64,000 bases of DNA from Hyphomicrobiales bacterium. GTDB taxonomy: Bacteria; Pseudomonadota; Alphaproteobacteria; Rhizobiales; Xanthobacteraceae. How positions within the stretch are numbered: position 1 is the first letter of the stretch; each line of letters begins with the position of its first letter. Shown piece after piece: positions 37,095-46,138 of this stretch. The translations under genes and the position numbers were made by a program. The stretch is from positions 117,611 through 181,610 of the forward strand of contig JACESF010000001.1 in the NCBI GenBank assembly GCA_013911975.1. The letters are read 5' to 3'. A model generated the notes under the pieces. The model saw only the letters and a list, made by a program, of their open reading frames with translations. It was not told the DNA's origin and did not search any database.

Positions 37095-37448
37095 TCAGAA
37101 CTTGTGGAAGATGAAATACGCGCCGGCGGCGATGAAGGCGAAGCCGATCGCGTGGTTCCAGCCCAGCGGCTCCTTCAGGTAGAGCACCGAGAAGGCGGCG
37201 AAGACGAGGAGGGTGATGACCTCCTGCATGGTCTTCAATTGCGCCGTGGAATAGACCTCGGAGCCCATGCGGTTGGCGGGCACGGCGAGGCAATATTCGA
37301 AGAAGGCGATGCCCCAGCTTGCCACGATCGCGATGGCCAGCGGCGATGACTTGTACTTCAGGTGGCCGTACCACGCGAACGTCATGAAGACGTTCGAGGC
37401 CAGCAGCATGAGGATCGGATAGACGGCGGCGGAAGACCAGGCGGGCAT
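37095..37448 (-). CDS. DUF486 (DMT-superfamily) small membrane protein
   Basis: A 117-residue protein with four predicted membrane segments: YPILMLLASNVFMTFAWYGH, IAIVASWGIAFFEYCLAVPANR, ITLLVFAAFSVLYL and AIGFAFIAAGAYFIFHKF. The motif FEYCLAVPANRMG is characteristic of DUF486. These look like half-size drug/metabolite transporters; no substrate is known. ATG at 37448 follows a GAGG ribosome site; an earlier in-frame ATG at 37484 is less likely. Convergent with the sugar dehydrogenase gene, 21 bases between stops. Confidence 0.85.
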   Translation of the reverse strand: MPAWSSAAVYPILMLLASNVFMTFAWYGHLKYKSSPLAIAIVASWGIAFFEYCLAVPANRMGSEVYSTAQLKTMQEVITLLVFAAFSVLYLKEPLGWNHAIGFAFIAAGAYFIFHKF

Positions 37449-37541
37449 GGACGACCTCGGGGACAGAACCGCCGCAGCCTGCATTCGCCGGCTCTCAAGT
37501 CAAACGCTGCGATGGGCAGGCCGGGCCTCGCGCGGCGGTGC

Positions 37542-38039
37542 TCACGCGACCGGGCGAAAGGTCTGATTGCTATTCTGGGCTCGGCTCGCGGCGATGTCGG
37601 CCAAAAGGGCGGGGGCGGTGGTTGCGTATCCGCGCCGATTTCCCGGCATCCCGTCATCGTCGGCGGATGCCGCGACGAGCGCGGCCAATGGAATTTTCCA
37701 ATGCTGGAACTTTGAAAACCAGGATGCCTGCCCGTGTCCGATCCAATTGTTCGGCGGTCCCGACTTCTGGCCGTCGTCCAGTTTCTCGCCGCCGGCCGTC
37801 TTGCTGGAGAACAAGGGCACGGCGAGCGCGGAACCGCTCGTGTGGTCGATCTCCAGAACCAGAAAATAATGCGGCCCTTGAACCGCTCGTTCGGGCGTCG
37901 ACACGTTCGACAGGCATCCGCCATGCTGCCGCAACAAGCCGGTGTCGAGGTGGACGACAAGCCCTTCGAAGATCTCGGAAATGTCAGACAGGCTCGGCAC
38001 GGGCTCACCGTCAGCGTGAGGGGGGCGCCTGCGGGTCAA
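37542..38039 (-). CDS. Hypothetical protein, weak MazF/PemK-like appearance
   Basis: A 165-residue soluble protein, starting at TTG 38039 after GGAGAC. The middle reads GPHYFLVLEIDHTSG, ALAVPLFSSKTAGGEKLDDG and WFSKFQHWKIPLAAL; a strand-loop pattern of 'x-F-L-V-L-E' followed by 'V-P-L-F-S' recalls PemK/MazF-type folds, but the match is weak and no antitoxin gene is adjacent. Base composition is clearly lower in GC than surrounding genes, which suggests acquired DNA. It could also be an isolated remnant. Confidence 0.5.
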   Translation of the reverse strand: MTRRRPPHADGEPVPSLSDISEIFEGLVVHLDTGLLRQHGGCLSNVSTPERAVQGPHYFLVLEIDHTSGSALAVPLFSSKTAGGEKLDDGQKSGPPNNWIGHGQASWFSKFQHWKIPLAALVAASADDDGMPGNRRGYATTAPALLADIAASRAQNSNQTFRPVA

Positions 38040-38103
38040 CCGTCTCCGGTCATGTCGCAGGGCCGCAGGACGGCCGGTGTCGGCCGTCCCAGGGCAATTC
38101 CGC

Positions 38104-39279
38104 TCACTGTACCTGGGCGGGCGGCTTGGGCGTGCTGATCACGCGGACCGGGCGCTGGCCCGGCTGCTCGCCCGCGGGCGCCATGGGCGCGTCGGCGGAG
38201 GCGGAGCTGTCGGCCGGAGCGGGCTTGGCGGGCGCCGCGCTGGCCGCGGAGCGGTTCTTCGCCTGCTGCGGGGTTTCCACGGGGCGGGGCTGGGACATTT
38301 CCTTCGCCTGCTCCTCGGTCACGAGGATGTCGCCCTTCTGGAGGGTGGTCTGGTCCTCCAGGCCCGCCAGCGCCTGCGCCCAGGACTGGCCGGGCGCGCG
38401 GCACGAGCAGGAGGGCACGAGCTGCTTGCGGTAGAGCAGGGCGGTGGGCAGCGACATATAGGGCCGCCCGCTCACGCTGGTGGCCTGCTGGATGTCCTCG
38501 CCGGGATTGCGATAGGTGAAGAGCTGCGCCTCCGCCGCCGGGCACAGGCGACGGCACAGGGCATCGTCGGTGGCGAAGCGGGCGGGCACCGTGGCGTAGG
38601 AGATGGGGAAGAAATAGCCGTCGCAGGTGCGCACGCACACGGTGCGGTAGGTGGACGACTTGGGCAGGTCCATGGGCGCCACGTCCAGGCCGGGCGTCTC
38701 CTCGCTCTCCGAATCCATGGGGCCGCCGAACAGGGCCTCGAAGAAGTTGCGCGAGCGCTGCGGGCGCTGCCCCTGGGGCTGGCCGCCCTGGGGCATGTTC
38801 TGGAGGGCGGCGCGGTATTGCGGGCCGCAATTGTTCTGCGCCAGCGCCAGGATGATCTGGCGCCGCTGGCCCTGGGTGTCCACGCCGCCGCGCTCCACTG
38901 AGGCGAGCTGCGAGCGCAGGGCGGAGATGCGCTGGTCGATGGCGTCGCAGGCCGGCGGGCGCGGGGGGCCCTGGAAGATGAAGAAGCCGCGCGGCGCGTC
39001 GCACTGCATGGAGCGCGCCTGCTGGCTGAGGCCATCCAGCTCGGCCCGCATCTGGGCTGCCTGGCGGATCCGGGCGTCGTTGGTGGGGTCTCCGCCCCGG
39101 TCGAGCTGGGCGAGAGCGCCTTCGAGCTGGACGCAGGCCGGGCCGGGAGCGGCGGAGGCCGCGCCTTGCTGGGGCGGATACTGGCCGACGGAGCCGGGCG
39201 GCAGGGTCCCCTGGGCGAGCGCCGCGAGCGGCGCCGCCGCGATGGCCGTTGCAAGGGCGAGGAGACGAGCAATCTTCAT
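38104..39279 (-). CDS. DUF2865 domain secreted protein
   Basis: A 391-residue exported protein with signal peptide MKIARLLALATAIAAAPLAA (cleaved near ALAQ). A Gln/Ala-rich helical region with several Cys (about 40-180) leads to the DUF2865 block (about 205-315): TVCVRTCDGYFFPISYATVP, DALCRRLCPAAEAQLFTY and SVSGRPYMSLPTALLYRK, then VPSCSCRAPGQSW. The C-terminal 70 residues are Ala/Pro/Ser-rich low complexity. Eight or more cysteines suggest a disulfide-stabilised envelope protein. Function unknown; the family is common in Hyphomicrobiales. Confidence 0.85.
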   Translation of the reverse strand: MKIARLLALATAIAAAPLAALAQGTLPPGSVGQYPPQQGAASAAPGPACVQLEGALAQLDRGGDPTNDARIRQAAQMRAELDGLSQQARSMQCDAPRGFFIFQGPPRPPACDAIDQRISALRSQLASVERGGVDTQGQRRQIILALAQNNCGPQYRAALQNMPQGGQPQGQRPQRSRNFFEALFGGPMDSESEETPGLDVAPMDLPKSSTYRTVCVRTCDGYFFPISYATVPARFATDDALCRRLCPAAEAQLFTYRNPGEDIQQATSVSGRPYMSLPTALLYRKQLVPSCSCRAPGQSWAQALAGLEDQTTLQKGDILVTEEQAKEMSQPRPVETPQQAKNRSAASAAPAKPAPADSSASADAPMAPAGEQPGQRPVRVISTPKPPAQVQ

Positions 39280-39381
39280 GCGGACCCGGACTTCACGCTG
39301 ATCTTTGCCGCACCTTATAGCGGCTTGCGCCGCAGCAATGGTGTCCAAACTGTGTTACCCGCCGCGAAATCACGGGGGCAT

Positions 39382-39403
39382 GGCCCCGGCCGAGGCCGGG
39401 GCC
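39382..39403 (-). terminator. Terminator-like hairpin after the orphan dctP gene
   Basis: A nine-base stem GGCCCCGGC/GCCGGGGCC with a four-base loop, about 20 bases past the stop of the minus-strand gene. No clear T-run on the minus strand. Confidence 0.5.
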
Positions 39404-39423
39404 GCTCGGTTCGCGCCGCGTGC

Positions 39424-40518
39424 TCAGCTCTTGCCGCGCATGCGGATGTTGAAGTTGTCGTACGCATATTCCGCGATCTGCCACCAGATGAGCTGGTCGG
39501 AGCGGATGGCGTTCATGCTGTCCAACGCCTTCTTGAAGTCGGCATTGGTGGCGGCGATCTCGTTGTAGAGTTCGGTGGAGGCCTTGAAGCCCGCTTCCAT
39601 GATGGATTGCGGGAAGGCGCGCAGCTCGCAGCCCTGCTGCACCAGGCGGCGCAGGGCGGGCGGGTTCACGGCGTCGTACTTCGCCAGCATCCAGTTGTTG
39701 GCCGCCTCGCAGGCATTGGAGACGATGGCCTGGTAATGCTTGGGCAGCTTGTTCCACTGGTCCATGTTGAAGACGTTGTGGAGCATCGCCCCGCCTTCCC
39801 ACCAGCCGGGATAGTAATAATACTTCGCCACCTTCACGAGGCCGAACTTCTCGTCGTCATAGGGGCCGACGAATTCCGCCGCGTCGATGGTGCCGCGCTC
39901 CAGCGCGGGATAGACGTCGCCGGGCGCGAGCTGCTGGGGCACCACGCCGAGCTTCGCCAGCACCTGACCGCCGATGCCGCCGATGCGGAACTTCAGGCCC
40001 TTCAGGTCGTCGACATTGTTCAGCTCCTTGCGGAAGAAGCCGCCCATCTGGCAGCCGGAATTTCCGGCCGGAATGGCATAGGTGTTGTACTTGGCGAGCA
40101 CGTCGTTGATGATCTTGTCGCCGCCGTTGAAGAACCACCAGGAATGCTGCTGGCGGGAATTGAAGCCGAACGGCACGCCGGTGCCGAAGGCCAGCGTCGG
40201 GTCCTTCCCGATATAGAAATAGGTGGCGGTCTGCGCGCACTCCACGGTGCCGTTGGAGACCGCGTCCAGCGCCTGAAGGCCGGGCACGATCTCGCCCGCC
40301 GGGAAGGTCTCGATCTTGAACTTGCCGTCGGTGGCCTCGGACACGTATTTCGCGAAGATCTGCGCGGTGCCGTAGATGGTGTCGAGCTGGCGCGGGAAGG
40401 ACGAGGTCAGGCGCCACTTGATCTCCGGGCTCGTCTGCGCGACCGCGGGCATGGCCACGGCGGTGGAGGCGAGGGCGGTGGCGGATGCGCCGAGGAAGCG
40501 GCGGCGGGTCTTGTCCAT
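39424..40518 (-). CDS. dctP: Orphan TRAP transporter substrate-binding protein (DctP/TakP type)
   Basis: A 364-residue periplasmic binding protein with a Tat-type leader (KTRRRFLGASATALASTAV). Family marks: WRLTSSFPRQLDTIYG near the mature N-terminus, FGFNSRQQHSWWFF, LKGLKFRIGGIGGQVLAKLG (the conserved Arg that binds substrate carboxylate) and GTIDAAEFVGPYDDEKFG. These phrases are closest to TakP-like proteins for 2-oxo acids such as pyruvate. No DctQ or DctM gene is adjacent; the only TRAP membrane gene in the window is at 52.9 kb with its own binding protein. ATG at 40518 (CGGAGTG ribosome site) is preferred to the longer frame. Confidence 0.92.
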   Translation of the reverse strand: MDKTRRRFLGASATALASTAVAMPAVAQTSPEIKWRLTSSFPRQLDTIYGTAQIFAKYVSEATDGKFKIETFPAGEIVPGLQALDAVSNGTVECAQTATYFYIGKDPTLAFGTGVPFGFNSRQQHSWWFFNGGDKIINDVLAKYNTYAIPAGNSGCQMGGFFRKELNNVDDLKGLKFRIGGIGGQVLAKLGVVPQQLAPGDVYPALERGTIDAAEFVGPYDDEKFGLVKVAKYYYYPGWWEGGAMLHNVFNMDQWNKLPKHYQAIVSNACEAANNWMLAKYDAVNPPALRRLVQQGCELRAFPQSIMEAGFKASTELYNEIAATNADFKKALDSMNAIRSDQLIWWQIAEYAYDNFNIRMRGKS

Positions 40519-40665
40519 GCGGGCACTCCGGGCGTTCTGGTTTTTCGTTGCCGCGACAGGTGTCACGGCGCGCCTTTCCCGTCAATGGCACCTTCCCGCA
40601 TGGCCGCTCCTCACCCATATAGGGGGTCGATCCGGCCGCTTTCGGCCGCTCAACGGGGATGCTTC

Positions 40666-41175
40666 ATGCGCCGTCTTCTCGTGCTCGCCGCGCTCATCTG
40701 CGCGGGCCTGTCCACCAGCGCCGTCGCCGCGCAGGAGCCGGACCTGATCTTCCGCAAGTCCACGGTCTGGAAGTTCCTCACGCCCGACGACAAGCTGGCG
40801 GTCTACGGCATCGATGACCCGGTGGTGAACGGCGTCGCCTGCCACTACACCATCCCCGAGAAGGGCGGCGTCTCCGGCATGATCGGCGTGGCCGAGGAAG
40901 TGTCCGACATCTCGCTCGCCTGCCGCCAGGTGGGGCCGATCTCCTTCAAGGAGAAGTTCGAGCAGGGCGACGTGGTGTTCCGCCAGAGCCGCTCCTTCTT
41001 CTTCAAGAAGATGCAGATCGTGCGCGGCTGCGACACCAAGCGGAACGTGCTGGTCTATCTGGTCTATTCGGACAAGCTCATCGACGGCAGCCCGAAGAAC
41101 TCCACCTCCACCGTCCCCATCATGCCCTGGGGCGCGAATACGGACGTGCCGAAGTGCGCGGACAACCTGAAATAG
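40666..41175 (+). CDS. creA: CreA family periplasmic protein
   Basis: A 169-residue protein with signal peptide MRRLLVLAALICAGLSTSAV. The mature sequence has the CreA phrases KFLTPDDKLAVYGIDDPVVNGVACHYTIPEKGG, here in pieces around residues 40-70, then VAEEVSDISLACRQVGP and LVYLVYSDKLIDGSPKNSTS. Cys positions are conserved. CreA is widespread in proteobacteria and its function is unknown; in E. coli it neighbours the CreBC system, which is not present here. Divergent from the orphan dctP gene, sharing a 147-base promoter region. Confidence 0.93.
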   Translation: MRRLLVLAALICAGLSTSAVAAQEPDLIFRKSTVWKFLTPDDKLAVYGIDDPVVNGVACHYTIPEKGGVSGMIGVAEEVSDISLACRQVGPISFKEKFEQGDVVFRQSRSFFFKKMQIVRGCDTKRNVLVYLVYSDKLIDGSPKNSTSTVPIMPWGANTDVPKCADNLK

Positions 41176-41195
41176 CGCGCGGTCGGAGCAATAGC

Positions 41196-41226
41196 GTGGT
41201 GCCCGGGCGTGTCCCGGGTATCCGCG
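41196..41226. repeat. Solitary palindrome arm related to the 26-kb array
   Basis: A 31-base arm aligned with the type A arm (six differences); the CCCGGG/CCCGGG core of the stem is intact with loop CGTGT, and outer pairs are partly wobble. No second arm follows. It lies 20 bases after the creA stop codon. Confidence 0.8.
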
Positions 41227-41268
41227 CCGAGCGGCCTGGGAGATTGGCGCCTCCCGGCGGCCGTCAGG

Positions 41269-41589
41269 TCACCGGGTGCAGGTGATGGCCACCATGGAGG
41301 GGCAGAAATTGCCGGAGCAGGCGGGCTTGCTGTCGGCGCTCGCCACGGGGCGCAACGGGCTCGGCGGGGTGATGCTGCCCGTCACCTGCCCGAAATCGAT
41401 GGCGCCGGCATAGTCGTGGGCGCGGCACCAGGCCGAGGCCAGGGCCTCGCCGCACGGCGCGCCGTTGGCGAGGCAGGCATCCACCCCGTATCCGTCCGAA
41501 CTCTCCAGGAGGAAGATGCGCGTCTCCGCGAACGCGGCCCCGCTCACGCAGACCAGGGCAGCGGCGAGCATCAGGCGGATTTTCATCAT
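41269..41589 (-). CDS. Small secreted cysteine-containing hypothetical protein
   Basis: A 106-residue protein with a signal peptide (MMKIRLMLAAALVCVSGAAFA, cleaved about residue 21). The mature 85 residues contain six cysteines (DACLANGAPCG, AWCRAH, ACSGNFCPS, ITCTR), enough for three disulfides. The phrase AHDYAGAIDFGQV is near residue 57. I do not recognise a family. Start could be either of two adjacent ATG codons. Convergent with creA. Confidence 0.7.
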   Translation of the reverse strand: MMKIRLMLAAALVCVSGAAFAETRIFLLESSDGYGVDACLANGAPCGEALASAWCRAHDYAGAIDFGQVTGSITPPSPLRPVASADSKPACSGNFCPSMVAITCTR

Positions 41590-42026
41590 GGAATGCGAAG
41601 GACCTCAGTCACCGCTCATCCGCGCTCGCCCGGCTGGACCCGGCGTTCTGCGGACGGCGGAATCACCGCACCAGCGTCATCATCGATAGACGGGCGGCGG
41701 GAAGCCGGTCAAGTCGCCTCTCGCAGGGGGTGGCGGCGCCGGCGGCGCAGCATGCGAAAAGGCTTGACGGGGAACCCGGCCGCTCCCATTGTCCCGCGCC
41801 ATGAACGGGAATATGGCACTCTCTGTCCGGCGGCGCCCTGGTGCCGCGCTGTGGATTATTTGCGGTTAGCCCATAGCGCTGGCCGCGGCCGTCCCTTGCT
41901 GCACCCCTGATAAAGGACACTGGACGCCCCGGCCCGCGGGGCGGCGTGTGCCTCATGCCGTTGGAACAGATCTGGCGGGACAGCCGGCGCGGCCACGCGA
42001 CCGGCGTTTCAGGGAGCGGACACATC
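41590..42026. other. 437-base divergent gap before cysS
   Basis: Separates the small secreted protein gene (minus) from cysS (plus). A TTGACG hexamer occurs at 41763, but no convincing -10 follows. I see no RNA gene, T-box-like structure, palindrome arm or coding sequence. An open frame upstream of cysS (from 41946) is only an extension with no conserved residues. Confidence 0.5.
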
Positions 42027-43415
42027 ATGGAGCTGCGGCTCTACAATACGCTGACGCGGTCCAAGGACGCCCTGCGTCCCTATGATCCCTCCAATGTCCG
42101 CCTCTATGTCTGCGGGCCGACGGTCTATGACCTCGCGCATATCGGCAATGCGCGCCCCGTCATCATCTTCGACGTGCTGTTCCGCCTGCTGCGCCGAACC
42201 TTCGGCGAGGACGCCGTCACCTATGTCCGCAACATCACGGACGTGGACGACAAGATCAACGCGCGTGCCGCCGAGCGGGGCATCTCCATCCGCGACCTGA
42301 CGGAGGAGACCTACCGCTGGTTCCGCGCCGACACCCAGGCGCTCGGCTGCCTGCCGCCCACCGTGGAGCCGCGCGCCACCGAGCATATCGACGAGATGCG
42401 CATCCTCATCGAGCGCCTCGTGGCGTCGGGCCACGCCTATGTGGCGGAAGGCCACGTGCTGTTCCACGTGCCCTCCATGCCCGATTACGGCCGCCTCTCC
42501 CGCCGCCCCCTGGACGACATGATCGCCGGTGCGCGCGTGGACGTGGCGCCCTACAAGCGCGACCCCATGGACTTCGTGCTGTGGAAGCCGAGCCCGGAAG
42601 GCATCCCCGGCTGGCCGTCCCCCTGCGGCATCCCCGAGCGCGGGCGCCCCGGCTGGCATATCGAGTGCTCCGCCATGTCCTGGCGCCACCTGGGCGAGAC
42701 CTTCGACATCCATGGCGGCGGCATCGACCTCGTCTTCCCGCACCATGAGAACGAGATCGCCCAGTCGCGCTGCGCCTTCGGGACGAACGTGATGGCGCAG
42801 GTGTGGATGCATAACGGCTTCCTCACCCTGGAAGGGGAGAAGATGTCCAAGTCCCTGGGCAACTTCGTCACCATCCGCGAGCTGCTGAACGACTGGCCGG
42901 GCGAATGCCTGCGCCTCGCCATGCTCTCCACCCATTATCGCCAGCCCATCAACTGGACCCGCCAGGGCATCGGCTTCGCCGCCAAGACCCTGGACAAGTG
43001 GTACCGCATCGTCGGCGACGAGCCCGCCGAGACCGGCGAGGACAATCCCTTCGAGAGCGAGATCGCCGACCGGCTGGGCGACGACATCAACTCGCCCTCG
43101 GCGATCACCCACCTGCACCACCTCGCCGAGGTGGCCGAGGACGTGGAGGCGTCGTCCGCGCTGAAGCGGCGCTTCAAGGGAGCGGCCAACCTGCTGGGCC
43201 TGCTGCACGAGACCGAGACCGAGTGGCGGGCCCGCCAGCGCGCCGCCGTCGCGGTGGACGCCGCCGCCGTCGAGAGCCTCATTGCCGCGCGCATCGCCGC
43301 CCGCAAGGCGCGCGACTTCGCCGCCGCGGACCAGATCCGCGAGCAGCTGGTCTCCCAGGGAATCGTGCTCATGGACAACAAGGACGGCACCACGAGCTGG
43401 GAGGTGGCGCGATGA
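42027..43415 (+). CDS. cysS: Cysteinyl-tRNA synthetase
   Basis: A 462-residue class I synthetase. HIGN (H38 in [10 protein letters not shown]) and KMSKS (272-276) are intact; zinc ligands are seen in [17 protein letters not shown] and FPHHENE. Length is normal for bacteria. It charges tRNA-Cys in the cytoplasm. ATG at 42027 follows GGGAG; the frame is open 27 codons further but those residues are not family-like. Its stop overlaps the start of the GNAT gene (ATGA), which in turn overlaps cimA, giving a tightly packed three-gene operon. Confidence 0.98.
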   Translation: MELRLYNTLTRSKDALRPYDPSNVRLYVCGPTVYDLAHIGNARPVIIFDVLFRLLRRTFGEDAVTYVRNITDVDDKINARAAERGISIRDLTEETYRWFRADTQALGCLPPTVEPRATEHIDEMRILIERLVASGHAYVAEGHVLFHVPSMPDYGRLSRRPLDDMIAGARVDVAPYKRDPMDFVLWKPSPEGIPGWPSPCGIPERGRPGWHIECSAMSWRHLGETFDIHGGGIDLVFPHHENEIAQSRCAFGTNVMAQVWMHNGFLTLEGEKMSKSLGNFVTIRELLNDWPGECLRLAMLSTHYRQPINWTRQGIGFAAKTLDKWYRIVGDEPAETGEDNPFESEIADRLGDDINSPSAITHLHHLAEVAEDVEASSALKRRFKGAANLLGLLHETETEWRARQRAAVAVDAAAVESLIAARIAARKARDFAAADQIREQLVSQGIVLMDNKDGTTSWEVAR

Positions 43416-43906
43416 CCACTCCCGTAGCGCTTCGCCCCTTCCTGCCCGACGACGCGCCGCGCCTCGCCGCGCTCTTCCGCGCCGCCATCGAGGAGCTGAC
43501 GGAAGAGGATTATGACGACGACCAGCGCGAGGCCTGGGCCTCGGCGGCCGACGACGAGGAGGCCTTCGCGGCGCGCCTCGCCGCCAACCTGACCCTGCTC
43601 GCCTCCCGCGACGGCGAGGTGGTGGGCTTCGCCTCCCTGAAGGACGGTCGCCACATCGATCTTCTCTATGTGGACCCGCAGAGCGCGGGCACGGGCGTCG
43701 CCGCGAGCCTCGCCGCCGCCTTGGAAACCCTCGCCAAGGCGCGCGGCGCGGACGCGCTGAGCGTGGACGCCAGCGACACCGCTCTGGGCTTCTTCCAGGC
43801 CCGCGGCTACGTGCCCGAGCGCCGCAACACCGTGCCGCGCGGCGACGTCTGGCTCTCCAACACGACCCTGCGCAAGGTGCTCGACACGAAGAAGGTGCCA
43901 TCATGA
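43412..43906 (+). CDS. GNAT family N-acetyltransferase
   Basis: A 164-residue acetyltransferase: [20 protein letters not shown] at the N-terminus, then the acetyl-CoA strand [20 protein letters not shown] and pyrophosphate loop [15 protein letters not shown] (about 92-106), ending with [18 protein letters not shown]. The acceptor is unknown. It overlaps cysS by 4 bases upstream and cimA by 4 bases downstream, so expression is coupled to both. Confidence 0.9.
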   Translation: MTTPVALRPFLPDDAPRLAALFRAAIEELTEEDYDDDQREAWASAADDEEAFAARLAANLTLLASRDGEVVGFASLKDGRHIDLLYVDPQSAGTGVAASLAAALETLAKARGADALSVDASDTALGFFQARGYVPERRNTVPRGDVWLSNTTLRKVLDTKKVPS

Positions 43907-45507
43907 GCGCCCGGTCCAAGGAACGCCTCTACCTCTTCGACACCACCCTGCGCGACGGGGCGCAGACCAATGGGGTGGATTTCACCCTGCCGGACAAGCT
44001 CAAGGTGATGGCGCTGCTGGACACGATCGGCGTCGATTACGTGGAGGGCGGTTATCCCGGCGCCAATCCGCTGGACACCGCCCTGTTCGCCGAGCCGCGC
44101 ACCGTGAAAGGGCGTTTCACCGCCTTCGGCATGACCAAGCGGCCGGGCCGCTCGGCGGCCAACGATCCCGGCGTCGCGGCGCTGCTGGCGGCGCAGTCGG
44201 ACGCCATCTGCTTCGTGGCCAAGGCGTCCGCCTACCAGGTGCGCGTGGCGCTGGAGACCACGGAGGAGGAGAACCTCGCCTCCATCCGCGAGAGCGTGGC
44301 GGCCGCCGTGGCGGCGGGCCGCGAGGCGCTGGTGGATTGCGAGCACTTCTTCGACGGCTACAAGGAAAACCGCGCCTTCGCGCTCGCCTGCGCCCGCACC
44401 GCCTATGAGGCCGGCGCGCGCTGGGTGGTGCTGTGCGACACCAATGGCGGCACGCTGCCCCACGAGGTGGAGGCCATCGTCGCCGAGGTGACGAAGGTGG
44501 TGCCCGGTGATCATCTGGGCATCCATGCCCATAACGACACCGAGCAGGCGGTGGCCAATTCGCTGGCCGCCGTGCGCGCGGGCGTCCGCCAGATCCAGGG
44601 CACGCTCAACGGCCTGGGCGAGCGCTGCGGCAATGCGAACCTGTGCTCGCTGATTCCCACCCTGCTGCTGAAGCCGGACTTCGCGGACCGCTTCGAGCTG
44701 AACGTCTCGAAGGAGCAACTCGCGGACCTCACCCATTCTTCGCGGGTGCTGGACGAGATGCTGAACCGGGCGCCGGACCGCCACGCCCCCTATGTGGGCG
44801 AGAGCGCCTTCGCCACCAAGGCGGGCATCCACGCCTCCGCCATCCTGAAGGACCCGGCCACCTACGAGCATGTGGCGCCGGAACTGGTGGGCAACCAGCG
44901 GCGCGTCATGGTCTCCGACCAGGCGGGCAAATCCAACGTCATTTCCGAGCTGGAGCGGCTCGGCGTGGACGTGGACAAGAAGGACCCGCGCCTCTCCCGT
45001 CTCCTGGACGAGGTGAAGGAGCGCGAGGCCCTGGGCTATGCCTATGAGGCGGCCGACGCCTCCTTCGCGCTGCTGGCGCGGCGCATGCTGGGCACGGTGC
45101 CGGACTTCTTCGAGGTGGAGCGGTTCAGCGTGAACGTGGAGCGCCGCTACAATGCGCGCGGCGAGATGAGCACGGTGGCCGAGGCCATCGTGAAGGTGCA
45201 GGTGGACGGCGAGGTGCTGATCTCCGCCGCCGAGGGCAACGGCCCGGTGAACGCGCTGGACGTGGCGCTGCGCAAGGATCTCGGCAAGTACCAGCCCTTC
45301 ATCTCGGGCCTGCGGCTGACCGATTACCGCGTACGCATCCTGGACGGCGGCACCGAGGCCATCACCCGCGTGCTCATCGAGAGCGCGGACGAGACCGGCG
45401 CCCGCTGGACCACGGTGGGCGTCTCCCCGAACATCATCGATGCCTCGTTCGAGGCGCTGATCGATTCCATCACCTGGAAGCTGCTGAAGGAAGGCGCGCC
45501 GGGATAG
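43903..45507 (+). CDS. cimA: Citramalate synthase
   Basis: A 534-residue enzyme of the isopropylmalate/citramalate synthase family. N-terminal TIM barrel: LYLFDTTLRDGAQTNGVDF (metal Asp and catalytic Arg), VDYVEGGYPGANPLD, CDTNGGTLPHEV, HAHNDTEQAVANS (metal His pair) and QGTLNGLGERCGNANL. The C-terminal LeuA allosteric dimer domain begins about residue 390. It condenses pyruvate with acetyl-CoA to citramalate, feeding 2-oxobutyrate for isoleucine without threonine. TTLRDGAQ and the GGYPGANP phrase fit the CimA group more than LeuA. ATGA overlap with the GNAT gene. Confidence 0.93.
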   Translation: MSARSKERLYLFDTTLRDGAQTNGVDFTLPDKLKVMALLDTIGVDYVEGGYPGANPLDTALFAEPRTVKGRFTAFGMTKRPGRSAANDPGVAALLAAQSDAICFVAKASAYQVRVALETTEEENLASIRESVAAAVAAGREALVDCEHFFDGYKENRAFALACARTAYEAGARWVVLCDTNGGTLPHEVEAIVAEVTKVVPGDHLGIHAHNDTEQAVANSLAAVRAGVRQIQGTLNGLGERCGNANLCSLIPTLLLKPDFADRFELNVSKEQLADLTHSSRVLDEMLNRAPDRHAPYVGESAFATKAGIHASAILKDPATYEHVAPELVGNQRRVMVSDQAGKSNVISELERLGVDVDKKDPRLSRLLDEVKEREALGYAYEAADASFALLARRMLGTVPDFFEVERFSVNVERRYNARGEMSTVAEAIVKVQVDGEVLISAAEGNGPVNALDVALRKDLGKYQPFISGLRLTDYRVRILDGGTEAITRVLIESADETGARWTTVGVSPNIIDASFEALIDSITWKLLKEGAPG

Positions 45508-45530
45508 ACCCCGGCCATGCGCGCAAAACC

Positions 45531-46037
45531 CTATCCCGCGAACGGCCGGAAGGTCTTCACCACGTCCTCGTAGACCTTGCGCTTGAAGGGCACCACCAGC
45601 TCCGGCGCGCGGTCCAGCTCTTCCCAGCGCCAGTCCACGAATTCGGGCCTGTGCTTGCCGCCGCCGGGCTTGAGGATGTCGATCTCCCCGTCCGCGCCGG
45701 TGAAGGAGAAGGCGAACCAGCGCTGGGTCTGGCCGCGATACTTGCCGCGCCACGCCTCGCCCGCGATGCGGCCCGGCAGGTCGTAGGTCAGCCAGTCCGG
45801 CACCTCGCCCAAAAGGCGCACGGAGCGGATGGAGGTTTCCTCGTAAAGCTCGCGAAGCGCAGCATCCAAGGGCTGCTCGCCCTTGTCGATGCCGCCCTGG
45901 GGCAATTGCCAGGAATGGGTCATGTCCACATGCTCGGGCCCGCCCGCCCGCTTGCCCATGAAGACCCGTCCGGCGGCATTGAACACGCAGATGCCCACGC
46001 AGGGGCGATAGGGCAGGTCTTCCAGGGAGCGCGACAT
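45531..46037 (-). CDS. rppH: RNA pyrophosphohydrolase (Nudix)
   Basis: A 168-residue Nudix hydrolase; the Nudix box GX5EX7REUXEEXGU spans residues 48-70 ([20 protein letters not shown] plus ETS). N-terminus [16 protein letters not shown] and [12 protein letters not shown] are the RppH/NudH signature. It removes pyrophosphate from the 5' end of mRNAs, starting their decay, and also hydrolyses diadenosine polyphosphates. Ends 24 bases from the convergent cimA stop. GAGG ribosome site before the ATG. Confidence 0.95.
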   Translation of the reverse strand: MSRSLEDLPYRPCVGICVFNAAGRVFMGKRAGGPEHVDMTHSWQLPQGGIDKGEQPLDAALRELYEETSIRSVRLLGEVPDWLTYDLPGRIAGEAWRGKYRGQTQRWFAFSFTGADGEIDILKPGGGKHRPEFVDWRWEELDRAPELVVPFKRKVYEDVVKTFRPFAG

Positions 46038-46138
46038 GGGGGCCTCATGGCGTGGAGGCCCCCTTTTAGAGCGTTGCCCTCAAAGGGGGAAGCGCGTGCC
46101 GCCTGCGGCCCCGGTTGATCCGGGGCCGGTCGCCGGCA

